A stretch of 64,000 nucleotides of DNA from Mesorhizobium sp. Lineage in GTDB: Bacteria; Pseudomonadota; Alphaproteobacteria; Rhizobiales; Rhizobiaceae. The stretch covers positions 1 through 64,000 of the forward strand of contig SAQR01000019.1 of NCBI GenBank assembly GCA_004020365.1, written 5' to 3'. Below the pieces are notes generated by a model that had not been told where the DNA came from, did not search any database, and saw only the letters and a list, made by a program, of their open reading frames with translations. A program made the translations under genes and the position numbers. Below, one piece after another: positions 35,452 to 44,331 of this stretch. The first letter of the stretch is position 1. The number at the start of each line of letters is the position of its first letter.

Positions 35452-36498
35452 CTAGCCCTTCAGCTTCTCGATGATCGAGGCCACCGTATCCCGTTTGGAC
35501 GTCAGATGCGCCTTCGCCTCGGCCTGCGGCAGGTAGTTGGGGATGAAAAAGGCCTTGGCCTGCCGCTTCTGGATCTCGCCGGCGGCGTAGATTTCCTTCA
35601 GCGCGGCGTCGATCTCGGCCGCCATGGCGGCGTCCATCTCCCTATTGAACACCAGGAAAAACTCCTTGTCGAAGGTGAAATCCTTGCTGCCGTCGAGCGT
35701 GACGCTGGTCTGGGGGCTGGCGAATTTGAGCATCTCTTCCCGGCTCGTTCCACCCATCCCCGACTCAGGCGCCTGCGCCAGCGTCTCGGGACGCGCGGTA
35801 ATCCAGACGAAGCGCATCGCAGTGCGGTCATCCTCCGGCAGTTGCGTGAACTGCTCGTTGGCTTGGATCGAACCGTTGATCACGTCGGCCAAATCGTCCC
35901 ACATCGCCTGGTTCTTGTCGGCCTGCGAGCCGGTGTTGACCGCCACGATGTTGGCTTCCGATCCCGGATTTCGCACCCGAGCAGCATTGCGCATGCCGGT
36001 GAAGCCGATCTCCGAGACGCCGCCCGGCTGGATGGCGACGCGAACTTTCTCGCCTTTTGCGGCCGCTGCGAAGATGTCATCCATCGACTGATAACGGGAC
36101 TTCTTGGGGACGAGGAAGCAGTCGCCGGGGTTGATCGCCACCGTCGGCCCGATTGCGAAATCGGCGAAAGCATCGGGGACGCCCGGCACCCCGTAGAGAT
36201 AGGAGAGATAGATCTGGTCGTGGTGCAGCATGATCGTCGTGCCGCGGGAATCGCGGCCGGTCGCATTCAGCGCCTCATTGGTGCCCACCGGGTCAACGCG
36301 CATGTTCACGCCCAGCTTCTGGGCCAGCGCTTCGGCGACGATCGACGAGTTCTGGTAGGTGTCGCCGCCCGTCGAAGTCGAACCTATGACCATGCGGATG
36401 TTGCGCGGCAAGCTCTGCGCTCGCGCGACGAACGGAGTGGCTAGCACGACAGCGGCCCCGGCGCCTGTTGCGAGAAGTGATCTGCGGGTTAGTTTCAT
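35452..36498 (-). CDS. Tripartite transporter periplasmic receptor (TctC/Bug family)
   Basis: A 348-residue extracytoplasmic binding protein. The leader has a Tat-like TRRSLLATGAGAAVV pattern ending FVARAQSL (about 28). The mature start IRMVIGSTSTGGDTYQNSSIVAEAL has the Bug-family shape in which the first loop binds a carboxylate. First gene of the leftward transport operon, about 110 bp from a TTGACA -35 element and with a LacI-type operator in its leader. The ligand is most likely a sugar acid. Confidence 0.9.
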   Translation of the reverse strand: MKLTRRSLLATGAGAAVVLATPFVARAQSLPRNIRMVIGSTSTGGDTYQNSSIVAEALAQKLGVNMRVDPVGTNEALNATGRDSRGTTIMLHHDQIYLSYLYGVPGVPDAFADFAIGPTVAINPGDCFLVPKKSRYQSMDDIFAAAAKGEKVRVAIQPGGVSEIGFTGMRNAARVRNPGSEANIVAVNTGSQADKNQAMWDDLADVINGSIQANEQFTQLPEDDRTAMRFVWITARPETLAQAPESGMGGTSREEMLKFASPQTSVTLDGSKDFTFDKEFFLVFNREMDAAMAAEIDAALKEIYAAGEIQKRQAKAFFIPNYLPQAEAKAHLTSKRDTVASIIEKLKG

Positions 36499-36588
36499 GA
36501 TGTCCTCCCTGGGCCGCGGAACCGCGGCGCGATCTCAGGGTCGCGCGGCAGTCTCCCGCTGCCACACAACCCTCTCCCATGCGCGTCT

Positions 36589-36604
36589 ATGTTAGCGCAT
36601 ACAT
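36589..36604. promoter_or_regulatory. LacI-family operator, transporter side
   Basis: ATGTTAGCGCATACAT, an imperfect palindrome matching the LacI/GntR operator shape ATGTTANCGNTAACAT. It lies just downstream of a minus-strand -35 TTGACA (36630-36635) and about 90 bp before the receptor-gene start. Confidence 0.7.
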
Positions 36605-36683
36605 CTTCATGCACGAAAACGAGTGTTTCTGTCAACAACACCGGCATTTGCAGCCGTAATTCTATTTTCGGCCGCGTGCCAAA

Positions 36684-36712
36684 TTGACAAACGTGAATGT
36701 TACCGCATACAT
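36684..36712 (+). promoter_or_regulatory. Promoter of the dehydratase operon with embedded LacI-family operator
   Basis: A -35 TTGACA at 36684-36689 is followed 16-18 bp later by a weak -10 (CATACA or TACATC). This -10 lies inside the operator ATGTTACCGCATACAT (36697-36712), which matches the copy at 36589 at 15 of 16 positions. Binding would block polymerase directly. The IlvD/Edd gene starts at 36737. Confidence 0.7.
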
Positions 36713-36736
36713 CCACCGATACGTGTGGAGGATGCC

Positions 36737-38479
36737 ATGCCCAACGACAAGCGCAGAACACCGGCGTCGCTGCGGTCAGCACGCTGGTTTGCGCCGGACG
36801 ATCTGCGCAGCTTCGGCCATCGGTCGCGGCTGATGCAGCTCGGCTATTCCGAGGAGGATTTTCGCGACAGGCCGCTGATCGGGGTTCTCAACACATGGTC
36901 CGAGCTGAACTCTTGCCATGCGCATTTTCGCGAACGCGCGCAGGACGTGAAGCGAGGTGTCGCCCAGGCCGGCGGTTTCGCCGTGGAATTGCCGGCGCTC
37001 TCTGTGGACGAGAGCTTCACCAAGCCCACCTCGATGCTTTACCGCAACATGCTGGCGATGGAGACAGAGGAAATGATCCGCTCGCATCCGCTCGACGGCG
37101 TGGTGCTGATGGGCGGGTGCGACAAGACCACGCCGGGGCTGGTTATGGGCGCGCTCAGCGCCGGCGTGCCGATGATCTTCCTTCCCGCCGGTCCGATGCT
37201 GCGCGGCAATTATGCCGGCAAGACGCTGGGCTCCGGTTCGGATGCCTGGAAATTCTGGGATGAGAGGCGTGCGGGCAAGATTTCGGATGACGAGTGGACG
37301 GGTATCCAGGGCGGCATCGCGCGGTCGGCCGGCGTCTGCATGACGATGGGCACGGCCTCGACGATGACGGCGATCACGGAAGCGCTGGGGCTGTCGCTGC
37401 CGGGCGCTTCCTCGATACCGGCCGTCGATTCGGACCACCAGCGCATGTCGGCAGCCTGCGGACGGCGCATCGTCGAGATGGTTTGGGACCACCTCACACC
37501 CGAAAAAGTCGTCACCGCGGCGGCCGTCAGGAACGCGGCAATTGTGGCGATGGCCACCGGCTGTTCGACGAACGCCGTGGTTCACCTCATCGTGATGGCG
37601 CGCCGCGCGGGCGTGCCGCTGACTCTCGACGATCTCGACGCACTCGGCCGCGCCACCCCGCTGATCGCCAACGTCCGCCCTGCCGGCAAGGACTACCTGA
37701 TGGAGGATTTTTACTACGCCGGCGGCCTGCGTGCGCTGATGGCTCAATTAAGCGGGCGGCTCGACCTTTCGACGCTAACGGTCACCGGCAAATCACTCGG
37801 CGAAACGCTCGAGGGTGCGCGGGTTTGGAACGACGACGTGATCCGCCCGCTGTCCAACCCGGTCTATTCGGAAGGGTCGCTCGCCGTGCTGCGCGGCAAT
37901 CTCTGCCCCGATGGCGCCATCATCAAGCCGGCCGCCTGCGACCCGCGCTTCCATGTCCATGAAGGGCCTGCGCTGGTTTTCGACAGCTATCCCGAGATGA
38001 AGGCGGCGGTCGAAGACGAAAATCTCGACGTCACACCGGACCACGTGCTGGTGCTGCGCAACGCCGGCCCGCTCGGCGGACCGGGGTTTCCCGAATGGGG
38101 CATGCTTCCGATCCCCAAGGCGTTGATCAGAAAAGGTCATCGCGACATGCTGCGCATCTCCGATGCGCGGATGTCGGGAACCTCCTACGGGGCGTGCGTG
38201 CTTCATGTCGCGCCGGAGGCCTACATCGGCGGGCCGCTTGCGCTGCTGCGGACAGGCGACTTCGTGCGGCTGGATTTGCCGAACCGGCGGCTGGACATGC
38301 TGGTGGCGGACGACGAACTGGCGCGCCGCCGGGCCGACTGGTCACCCCCCGCGCCGCATTTCGAACGCGGCTGGGGCTGGATGTTCTCGCGCCATGTGAC
38401 ACAGGCCGACAAGGGCTGTGACTTCGATTTCCTCGAACGCGATTTCGGCGCTTCGGCCGGCGAACCGGACATCTTTTGA
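36737..38479 (+). CDS. IlvD/Edd-family sugar-acid dehydratase (xylonate/arabinonate type)
   Basis: A 580-residue Fe-S dehydratase converting an aldonate to a 2-keto-3-deoxy acid. Cluster-ligand cysteines lie in MGGCDKTTPG (about 129) and AGVCMTMGTAS (about 203). The C-terminal part has GNLCPDGAIIKPAA and RMSGTSYGACVLH. The length and RPLIGVLNTWSELNSCHAHFRE-type N-terminus match the sugar-acid branch rather than IlvD. GTGGAGGATGCC precedes the ATG. It is first in an operon with DapA- and RraA-family genes, divergent from the TctCBA transporter, so it probably acts on the imported acid. Confidence 0.93.
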   Translation: MPNDKRRTPASLRSARWFAPDDLRSFGHRSRLMQLGYSEEDFRDRPLIGVLNTWSELNSCHAHFRERAQDVKRGVAQAGGFAVELPALSVDESFTKPTSMLYRNMLAMETEEMIRSHPLDGVVLMGGCDKTTPGLVMGALSAGVPMIFLPAGPMLRGNYAGKTLGSGSDAWKFWDERRAGKISDDEWTGIQGGIARSAGVCMTMGTASTMTAITEALGLSLPGASSIPAVDSDHQRMSAACGRRIVEMVWDHLTPEKVVTAAAVRNAAIVAMATGCSTNAVVHLIVMARRAGVPLTLDDLDALGRATPLIANVRPAGKDYLMEDFYYAGGLRALMAQLSGRLDLSTLTVTGKSLGETLEGARVWNDDVIRPLSNPVYSEGSLAVLRGNLCPDGAIIKPAACDPRFHVHEGPALVFDSYPEMKAAVEDENLDVTPDHVLVLRNAGPLGGPGFPEWGMLPIPKALIRKGHRDMLRISDARMSGTSYGACVLHVAPEAYIGGPLALLRTGDFVRLDLPNRRLDMLVADDELARRRADWSPPAPHFERGWGWMFSRHVTQADKGCDFDFLERDFGASAGEPDIF

Positions 38480-38489
38480 AAGGCCAGGC

Positions 38490-39404
38490 ATGACACTTTC
38501 CCTCGACCAGGCGCTGACCGGCATATCGGGCATTCTGGTTACGCCTTACGACGAACACGGCGAGATCGCGCCCGAACGGCTTTCCCCGATCCTGGACAGG
38601 GCACTGGACGCCGGCGTGCACATGCCGGTGGTCAACGGCAACACCGGCGAGTTCTATGCGCTAACCATCGATGAGGCGGTGACGATGGCGCGCGAAGTCG
38701 TCTCGATGATAGCCGGCCGCGCGCCGGTGCTCGCGGGCGTCGGGCGGGGCATCCGCGACGCGCAGAAGCTGGCGAGGTTCTCCGCCGAGGCCGGAGCCAC
38801 GGCGCTGATGGTGCACCAGCCGCCCGACGCCTTCGTCGCGCCGCGCGGACTGATCGATTACCTGAACGCGGTATGCGAAGCGTCGGGCGGCCTGCCAATG
38901 ATGCTTTATTTGCGCAACGATGCGATCGGTACGCGCGCCATCGCCGAGCTTTGCGGCCTTCCAGGCGTCAAGGGGGTGAAATGGGCGACGCCTAATCCGC
39001 TTCGCCTGGCGGAAGCGCGGGCTGCCTGCGATCCGTCGATCGTCTGGGTTGGAGGTCTGGCCGAGGTCTGGGCGCCGGTCTTCTATGCCGTTGGCGCACG
39101 AGGGTTCACCTCCGGGCTGATAAACGTCTGGCCCGAACGGTCGGTCGCGATCCATGCCGCACTTGAGGCCGGCGAATTCGAGAAGGCGAACGCGCTTATC
39201 GATGGAATGCGAGTCTTCGAGGAAATCCGCGCGCAGGAGATGGGCGGCGCCAACGTGACCGGCGTAAAAGCGGCGCTGATCGCGCAGGGCCTTGGCTGCG
39301 GACCTACGCGCCCGCCCTCGGCCTGGCCGCTCACTTCGGCGCAGCAGGCGAGGCTCGACGCCTTTTTGGTCGCGAACCGCCTTGCGGCGGGAAATCGCGA
39401 ATGA
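38490..39404 (+). CDS. DapA-family aldolase/dehydratase (DHDPS superfamily)
   Basis: A 304-residue TIM-barrel lyase. Family blocks: GILVTPYDEHGEI, VVNGNTGEFYALT, LAGVGRGIRDA. The Schiff-base lysine is expected in KGVKWATPN (about 165). The usual catalytic tyrosine region reads MMLYLRNDAIG. Relatives in sugar-acid operons are 2-keto-3-deoxy-sugar-acid aldolases or dehydratases; it would act on the IlvD/Edd product. It starts 10 bp after the dehydratase stop. Confidence 0.9.
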   Translation: MTLSLDQALTGISGILVTPYDEHGEIAPERLSPILDRALDAGVHMPVVNGNTGEFYALTIDEAVTMAREVVSMIAGRAPVLAGVGRGIRDAQKLARFSAEAGATALMVHQPPDAFVAPRGLIDYLNAVCEASGGLPMMLYLRNDAIGTRAIAELCGLPGVKGVKWATPNPLRLAEARAACDPSIVWVGGLAEVWAPVFYAVGARGFTSGLINVWPERSVAIHAALEAGEFEKANALIDGMRVFEEIRAQEMGGANVTGVKAALIAQGLGCGPTRPPSAWPLTSAQQARLDAFLVANRLAAGNRE

Positions 39405-39485
39405 GTTGCGAATTGCCTCCCGCGCCGACAACGGGAGAGCCGCCGAAGAGCTTGCAGTGCCAGCACCTGAAATGAGGAAGCGAAC

Positions 39486-40196
39486 ATGGACGAGAACCTG
39501 CGCGAAAAACTGATAGGCGTGTCCGTCGCCACCCTGGCGACAGCGCTGTTCAAGCGCGGCCTGCGCAACCAGGTAATCCAGGGCGTGGGCCCGTTGCAGC
39601 GAAAAGGCCGCAATATGGTCGGGCCGGCCTTCACACTGCGCTACATCCCCGCGCGCGAAGACCGTAACCAACTCACTGAATTCCGCAAGCCGGATCATCC
39701 GCAACGTGTCGCCGTCGAAACCTGCCCGGCGGGCCACGTGCTCGTCATGGACAGCCGCAAGGATCCCCGCGCGGCGTCCGCGGGCGACATCCTGGTGACT
39801 CGTTTGATGGTGCGCGGGGTCGCCGGCGTCGTTACCGACGGCGGGTTCCGCGACGCCGCGGTGATCGGCGAACTCGATATCCCGGCCTACCATACGCGTC
39901 CGTCCAGCCCGACCAATCTCACTTTGCACGAGGCATTGGACCTGAACGTGCCGATCGGTTGCGGTGACGTGGCCGTGTTCCCCGGAGATATCGTGGTCGG
40001 AGACGATGATAGCGTCATCGTCATTCCCCGGGAAATCGCCGGCGAGGTGGCGGATGAGGCGGCGGAGATGACGATCTACGAGGATTTCGTGGTCGAACAG
40101 GTTAAGGGGGGCGTTTCTGTAATCGGGCTCTATCCCTGCACACGAGACGAACACGCCGAAAGGTTCAAAACGTGGCGCGCCGAGCGCGGCCGATAG
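39486..40196 (+). CDS. RraA-family protein (HMG/CHA-type aldolase-like)
   Basis: A 236-residue RraA-fold protein. It has GDILVTRLMVRGVAGVVTDGGFRDAAVI (parts at about 100-128), where the Arg and Asp of GGFRD bind metal and substrate in class II pyruvate aldolases, and the later CGDVAVFPGDIVVGDDDSVIVIP block. Relatives cleave 4-hydroxy-4-methyl-2-oxoglutarate or carboxylated hydroxyketo acids; others inhibit RNase E. In this operon an aldolase or decarboxylase role in sugar-acid breakdown is more plausible. AGGAAGCGAAC precedes the ATG. Confidence 0.88.
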   Translation: MDENLREKLIGVSVATLATALFKRGLRNQVIQGVGPLQRKGRNMVGPAFTLRYIPAREDRNQLTEFRKPDHPQRVAVETCPAGHVLVMDSRKDPRAASAGDILVTRLMVRGVAGVVTDGGFRDAAVIGELDIPAYHTRPSSPTNLTLHEALDLNVPIGCGDVAVFPGDIVVGDDDSVIVIPREIAGEVADEAAEMTIYEDFVVEQVKGGVSVIGLYPCTRDEHAERFKTWRAERGR

Positions 40197-40670
40197 GCAT
40201 TGCCCGCACAACCGGAAGGTTGGTCCTCGCCCACTCGGAGTGCCAGCGCCTGATCACCGTGATATCGGGAAAACGAAGCCAGGATTCACGGGTATGAGCT
40301 GAACCGAACGCCCGATATCAGCGTTCAACTTCCCACTTCTGTTCGATACTGATTGCGTAGCGCGGTGGATCTGGACGGCTGTCAGCGGGTTCAGCTATCG
40401 CCAGGGCCGCGGCACCTCGAACCTGATCCAGGCGCAACGCGATTTCTTCGGCGCGCACGGCTTCGAACGCATCGACGGGCCGGGCGCTTTCCATGGCCCG
40501 TGGGGAGCGGAGCGGGCGGCTAGCGCCGCGAAATCGGACGCGATGACCCGCCTTGCCATTTGCTGGAAGCGGACATGGTGGTGAATTGCCCGCGATTGCC
40601 AACGTGTGCACTGAATTTTTGATTTGGCTATTTAGCCGTCGCGCCAGGATGTGACACCTCGGCTTTGCAA
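40197..40670. other. Gene-poor stretch holding the right island boundary
   Basis: 474 bp between the RraA gene and the FixJ-like gene. Apart from the gnd remnant at 40392-40529 I see no coding frame, RNA gene or integrase remnant. The sequence left of 40392 should be the island end, and the sequence right of 40529 the original gnd-downstream DNA. Confidence 0.6.
40392..40529 (+). pseudogene. 5'-truncated gnd fragment, right copy of the direct repeat
   Basis: Encodes the last ~40 residues of 6-phosphogluconate dehydrogenase (SYRQGRGTSNLIQAQRDFF, then HGFERIDGPGAFHGPWG). It is identical to 13724-13798 for its first 75 bp and close thereafter, with one 1-bp indel near the stop. The fragment has no start. 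Same orientation as intact gnd. It is best explained as the chromosomal 3' end displaced when the intervening segment integrated. Confidence 0.9.
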
Positions 40671-41303
40671 CTAGCTGAGATGCGGTGACTGCCCGAGATT
40701 CAGCCTTGCAGCCATGTTGACCAGTTCGGGAAGGGAACCGGCCTTCATCTTTCGCATAACCTGGCCGCGATGGGCTTTTACTGTGATCTCGCTGATGCCG
40801 AGCTCGAAGCCAACCTGCTTGTTCAACAGTCCCGTCACGACCAGCGCCATCACCTCCGCTTCGCGGTGACTGAGTGATGAATAGCGCTCACGGAGCATTT
40901 GCTTGTCCAACTCGTTCGCACGTGCAGCCCGGCTACGTTCAAGTGCGTACTCGACGGCCGTCATGAGCACGTCGTCCCCAAACGGCTTGGTCAGGAATTC
41001 TACGGCTCCAGCCTTCATCGCTTTGACTGTCATCGGCACGTCGCCGTAGCCAGTGACGAAGATAATCGGCATGTCGGTTCGCTCGACGGAGACAAGTTGT
41101 TGCAAGTCGAGCCCGCTGAGGTCGGGAAGGTTGACGTCAAGAATCAGACAATTTGGAACCAGCGCTCGGGGCCGAGAGAGAAATTCCTGCGCCGATGAGC
41201 AGGGCTCCGGATGGAAGCCGGCTGAACGGATGAGCAATTCCAGCGATTCGCGCACTGAAATGTCGTCGTCAACGACGAATACGACAGGCGTTTCGTGTGA
41301 CAT
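40671..41303 (-). CDS. FixJ/LuxR-type response regulator
   Basis: A 210-residue two-domain regulator. The receiver domain (about 1-125) has FVVDDDISVRESL, phosphoacceptor Asp in LILDVNLPD (about 58), TGYGDVPMTVKAMKAGA and Lys in FLTKPF. The LuxR-type helix-turn-helix (about 140-200) is LSHREAEVMALVVTGLLNKQVG to EITVKAHRG. The start MSHETP at 41303 is chosen; a frame extension to 41393 lacks domain content. It follows the single-domain receiver and kinase genes in the same direction (gap 86 bp) and is the probable DNA-binding output of that system. Confidence 0.93.
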   Translation of the reverse strand: MSHETPVVFVVDDDISVRESLELLIRSAGFHPEPCSSAQEFLSRPRALVPNCLILDVNLPDLSGLDLQQLVSVERTDMPIIFVTGYGDVPMTVKAMKAGAVEFLTKPFGDDVLMTAVEYALERSRAARANELDKQMLRERYSSLSHREAEVMALVVTGLLNKQVGFELGISEITVKAHRGQVMRKMKAGSLPELVNMAARLNLGQSPHLS

Positions 41304-41389
41304 GATGCAGACCTTGCCCTTGCTCGGTGCAGTTGCCAAATCCGTGTGTGCGGGAAGTATCCCCTGCGGATCGGCATAGCAAGTCGCGT

Positions 41390-41764
41390 TCAATCATTGG
41401 CGAAGGCCAGGTTCAGCGCTTTCTGCAGGGCTGTGTCGCTAAACGGCTTGAACAGGCATTCTACCGCACCCTTTTTTAGAAGCTCCGGCCGCGCGGCCTC
41501 ATAACTCTGCGCCGTAATGTAGATGATTGGGATAGCCTGACCCCGGCGCGCCAACTCTTGTTCGAGATCAGGCCCCATCATGCCGGGCATGCTGATGTCA
41601 AGCACCAGGCACTCGGTCTCGTTGATGATGCCTGACCCCAGAAACTGCTCCGCCGAAGAGAACGCTTCGGCACGGAAGCCGAACTCGCTCAACAGGTCGG
41701 GCAGAGACTCGCGCACGGACTCATCATCATCGACGATCGACACGAGTGGGCGGCGAACGTTCAT
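41390..41764 (-). CDS. Single-domain response regulator (receiver only)
   Basis: A 124-residue CheY-like receiver with no output domain: VSIVDDDESVRESLPDLL, phosphoacceptor Asp in LVLDISMPGMMG (about 57), YITAQS and Lys in LFKPFSD (about 107). The start at 41764 overlaps the histidine-kinase stop by 4 bp, so the two are translationally coupled. It may act as a phosphate sink, a phosphorelay intermediate, or a competitor of the FixJ-like regulator encoded next. Confidence 0.92.
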   Translation of the reverse strand: MNVRRPLVSIVDDDESVRESLPDLLSEFGFRAEAFSSAEQFLGSGIINETECLVLDISMPGMMGPDLEQELARRGQAIPIIYITAQSYEAARPELLKKGAVECLFKPFSDTALQKALNLAFAND

Positions 41765-44124
41765 GAAAAACCTCGTTGGATTGAGGCGCTGCTGCTGGTC
41801 GGTGCCGATATGGCGCCAGATGAATGGGCAGGTGGTGACTCTGCGCGTAGATATTCGTCGATCGAAAACGAGAAGGTCGATCCAGGACCGACATTCGCCT
41901 CCGCCCAAAGCCGCCCGCCATGGCTTTCGACGATGGAACGACTGACGGACAGGCCAATTCCCATGCCCTCGGCTTTGGTCGTGTAGAAGGCTTCGAAAAG
42001 CCGCTCCGCACCCTGAGCATCGAACCCGATTCCGGTATCCCGCACGAAAAGGTGCACCTTACCGTCCTCCCCGAGCCGAGTGCCAAGCACGACAAGCCTT
42101 GGTCGATCGTCGACGGTGACCATCGCGTCGGATGCGTTGCGCAACAGGTTCATGATGACCTGTTGCAGTTGGACCCGATCGCCGCCGACGAGCGGGAGTC
42201 CGTCTGCAAGCTGGGTCTGAAGGAGCACCTTGTTTCGCTGAAGGTCTCCCGAAAGCAATGCGACCACCTCTGCCGCAGCGTTGTTGAGATCGACCGGTTC
42301 AACAATCGTGGTCCTTTTGGCGAACAGAGCGCGAAGCCGGGCGATCACATCAGCCGCGCGGTTGCCATCCCTGATTGTGCGCCGCGCAGTTTCCCGCGCG
42401 CCGTCAACGTTAGGCGGGTCGGCCGCCAGCATGCGAAGGCAGGTGCCGGCGTTGGTGACAATGCCCGAGAGCGGTTGGTTCACTTCGTGTGCAATCGACG
42501 CGGTCAACACACCCAAGCTCATGGTCCGCGTAGCTTGTGCAAGTTCAGATCGGACTTTCTCCAGCGCCTCTTCGGAGCGCCGCCGTTGTGTGATGTCAAG
42601 AACCGCGCCGACATACTCGATGGGGCCGGAATCGTTGTGTGCGCGGTGGGCGATCAAGTGCAGGTGCTTGACCGACAGGTCGGGCAAGAGAATCCGGTGC
42701 TGGTATTCAAAGTCGCTATCACCGCGCTGCGCCCGTTCAACCATGTCCCCCATCAGAGGCAGGTCTTCGGGATGAACTCGGCTGGCTATTCGTTCGAGCG
42801 TTACGAGCGTACCCGGCTCGAACTCGAAGATGCGGTAAAGAGGCTCGGACCAGGTGACCTTGCCCGTTGCGACTTGCCAGGACAAATTTCCCATGCGGGC
42901 AAGGTACTGACCCTCCGACAGGAATGCTTCGCTGCGCTTGAGCGCGTCTTCGGCACGCTTTCGCCCGTGGATGTCGGTATGCGTGCCGTACCATTTGACG
43001 ATATTTCCGGCTTCGTCGCGCAGGGGATTGGCCCGAAACAGGAACCACCGATACTTGCCGTCGAAGCGGCGGAGGCGTGCTTCCGCTTCCCCCGACTTGC
43101 CTGACGCCAATATCGCCTCCCATGTGGCGGCAAGCCGGTCGACGTCGTCGGGATGGACAGCCGCAGTCAAGTCCCAATACTCGGACAATGGACCGGCCGG
43201 CTCCCAATCCTTTGACTGGCCAATGGAGAGGCCGACGTAGTGGAGATAATGCTGGTTGAAGAATTCAGGTGACCCGTCAGGACGAGCCGACCATGCCATC
43301 ACGGGTATGGTGTTGATGATGAGGCCTAGATCGTGCCTGCTCGCAAGCAGCGCCTCTTCGGCGCGCCTCTGGTCGTCAATGTCTATGCCGACCGAATACC
43401 AACGGATGACGTGTCCGTTTTCGTCGCGATGCGGCACGCGGCGAGATGTGTGCCAGCGATATTGTCCATCGGCGCGCCTAACCCGCACGTCGATGGTAAG
43501 CGGCTCGCCGCTTTCCAGTGCAACTCTCCACGCCGCATCGTTCCGTTCCACATCATCCGGATAGAAATGCGGAAATGTCTTCCCAGATGGACCTATCGCG
43601 TCCTCAAGCGTGACGCCCATGTAGTCTTGCCACGTCCGGTTCACGAAAGTGCGCGTTCCGTCCGGACTGTATGTTGCAACGAATACGGGGATTGTATCGA
43701 TCGTCTGCCGAATATCTCGCTCTGCGGCGGTTAGCCTTGCCTCGTCCTGCCGAAGCGTTTCTTCGGCGCGTTTCCTTTGATCGATGTCGGTGCTGATCGC
43801 ATACCACTCGACGATATGACCAACATCGTCACGCATCGGACTGCAGTGGATCACGAACCATCGGTATTGCCCGTCGACGCGCCGCATGCGCGCTTCCATT
43901 TCGCCGGCTTCCCCGGAAGCAAGTATCGATCGCCAACTCTCGATCAGGTTCGGCAAGTCTTGCGGGTCGATCGCAGCCTGCCACCCGGAGCAGCGGACCT
44001 GATCAAGATCGAGCCCCGTATATTCTGACCAGCGTCGATTGACGAAATCGATATGCCCCTCCGCGTTCGCGGTCCACACCATAGCCGGCAGTGCATCCAA
44101 AACGCGGCTCTGATCGATCTCCAT
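41761..44124 (-). CDS. Multi-PAS sensor histidine kinase
   Basis: A 787-residue cytosolic kinase with no membrane helix. Four tandem PAS/PAC units are visible: about 1-125, 135-260, 265-405 and 410-530. The first three share the RRxDGxYRW(F/H) core before each PAC. The dimerisation domain has SIAHEVNQPLSG with the phospho-His near 555. The ATPase domain has the N-box NLLRNASDAM, G1 DTGIGFD, F-box EAFYTTKAEGMGIGL and a final GSTFSFSI. No haem-specific residue can be assigned. The architecture is FixL/DctB-like. Two receiver proteins are encoded downstream and a hydrolase cluster is divergent. Confidence 0.94.
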   Translation of the reverse strand: MEIDQSRVLDALPAMVWTANAEGHIDFVNRRWSEYTGLDLDQVRCSGWQAAIDPQDLPNLIESWRSILASGEAGEMEARMRRVDGQYRWFVIHCSPMRDDVGHIVEWYAISTDIDQRKRAEETLRQDEARLTAAERDIRQTIDTIPVFVATYSPDGTRTFVNRTWQDYMGVTLEDAIGPSGKTFPHFYPDDVERNDAAWRVALESGEPLTIDVRVRRADGQYRWHTSRRVPHRDENGHVIRWYSVGIDIDDQRRAEEALLASRHDLGLIINTIPVMAWSARPDGSPEFFNQHYLHYVGLSIGQSKDWEPAGPLSEYWDLTAAVHPDDVDRLAATWEAILASGKSGEAEARLRRFDGKYRWFLFRANPLRDEAGNIVKWYGTHTDIHGRKRAEDALKRSEAFLSEGQYLARMGNLSWQVATGKVTWSEPLYRIFEFEPGTLVTLERIASRVHPEDLPLMGDMVERAQRGDSDFEYQHRILLPDLSVKHLHLIAHRAHNDSGPIEYVGAVLDITQRRRSEEALEKVRSELAQATRTMSLGVLTASIAHEVNQPLSGIVTNAGTCLRMLAADPPNVDGARETARRTIRDGNRAADVIARLRALFAKRTTIVEPVDLNNAAAEVVALLSGDLQRNKVLLQTQLADGLPLVGGDRVQLQQVIMNLLRNASDAMVTVDDRPRLVVLGTRLGEDGKVHLFVRDTGIGFDAQGAERLFEAFYTTKAEGMGIGLSVSRSIVESHGGRLWAEANVGPGSTFSFSIDEYLRAESPPAHSSGAISAPTSSSASIQRGFS

Positions 44125-44331
44125 TGCGGTCCTTTCGCGATATCGCGTGCGCGAGACAATGCGCCGGCTTGATAGCGGCGTCCATTGTGCCTTGGTGTCG
44201 GTCCGGCGGGACGATGAGGCATCGCCGGGGCCAATACAAAGGTATCGCCGATACCATCGTGCAATAGCTTTGCCTCGCCTGACAGTCGATCTGTGTGCCG
44301 TCCAAAAGCATCAGCAAACAGGGAGAATGTC

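Noticed and set aside
38661-40211. A 516-codon minus-strand open frame across the DapA- and RraA-family genes
   Set aside because: It overlaps two genes with clear family motifs on the other strand and has no domain of its own.
13724-40529. tRNA-borne attachment site for the island
   Set aside because: No tRNA-like sequence lies at either boundary; the repeated sequence is protein-coding gnd DNA.
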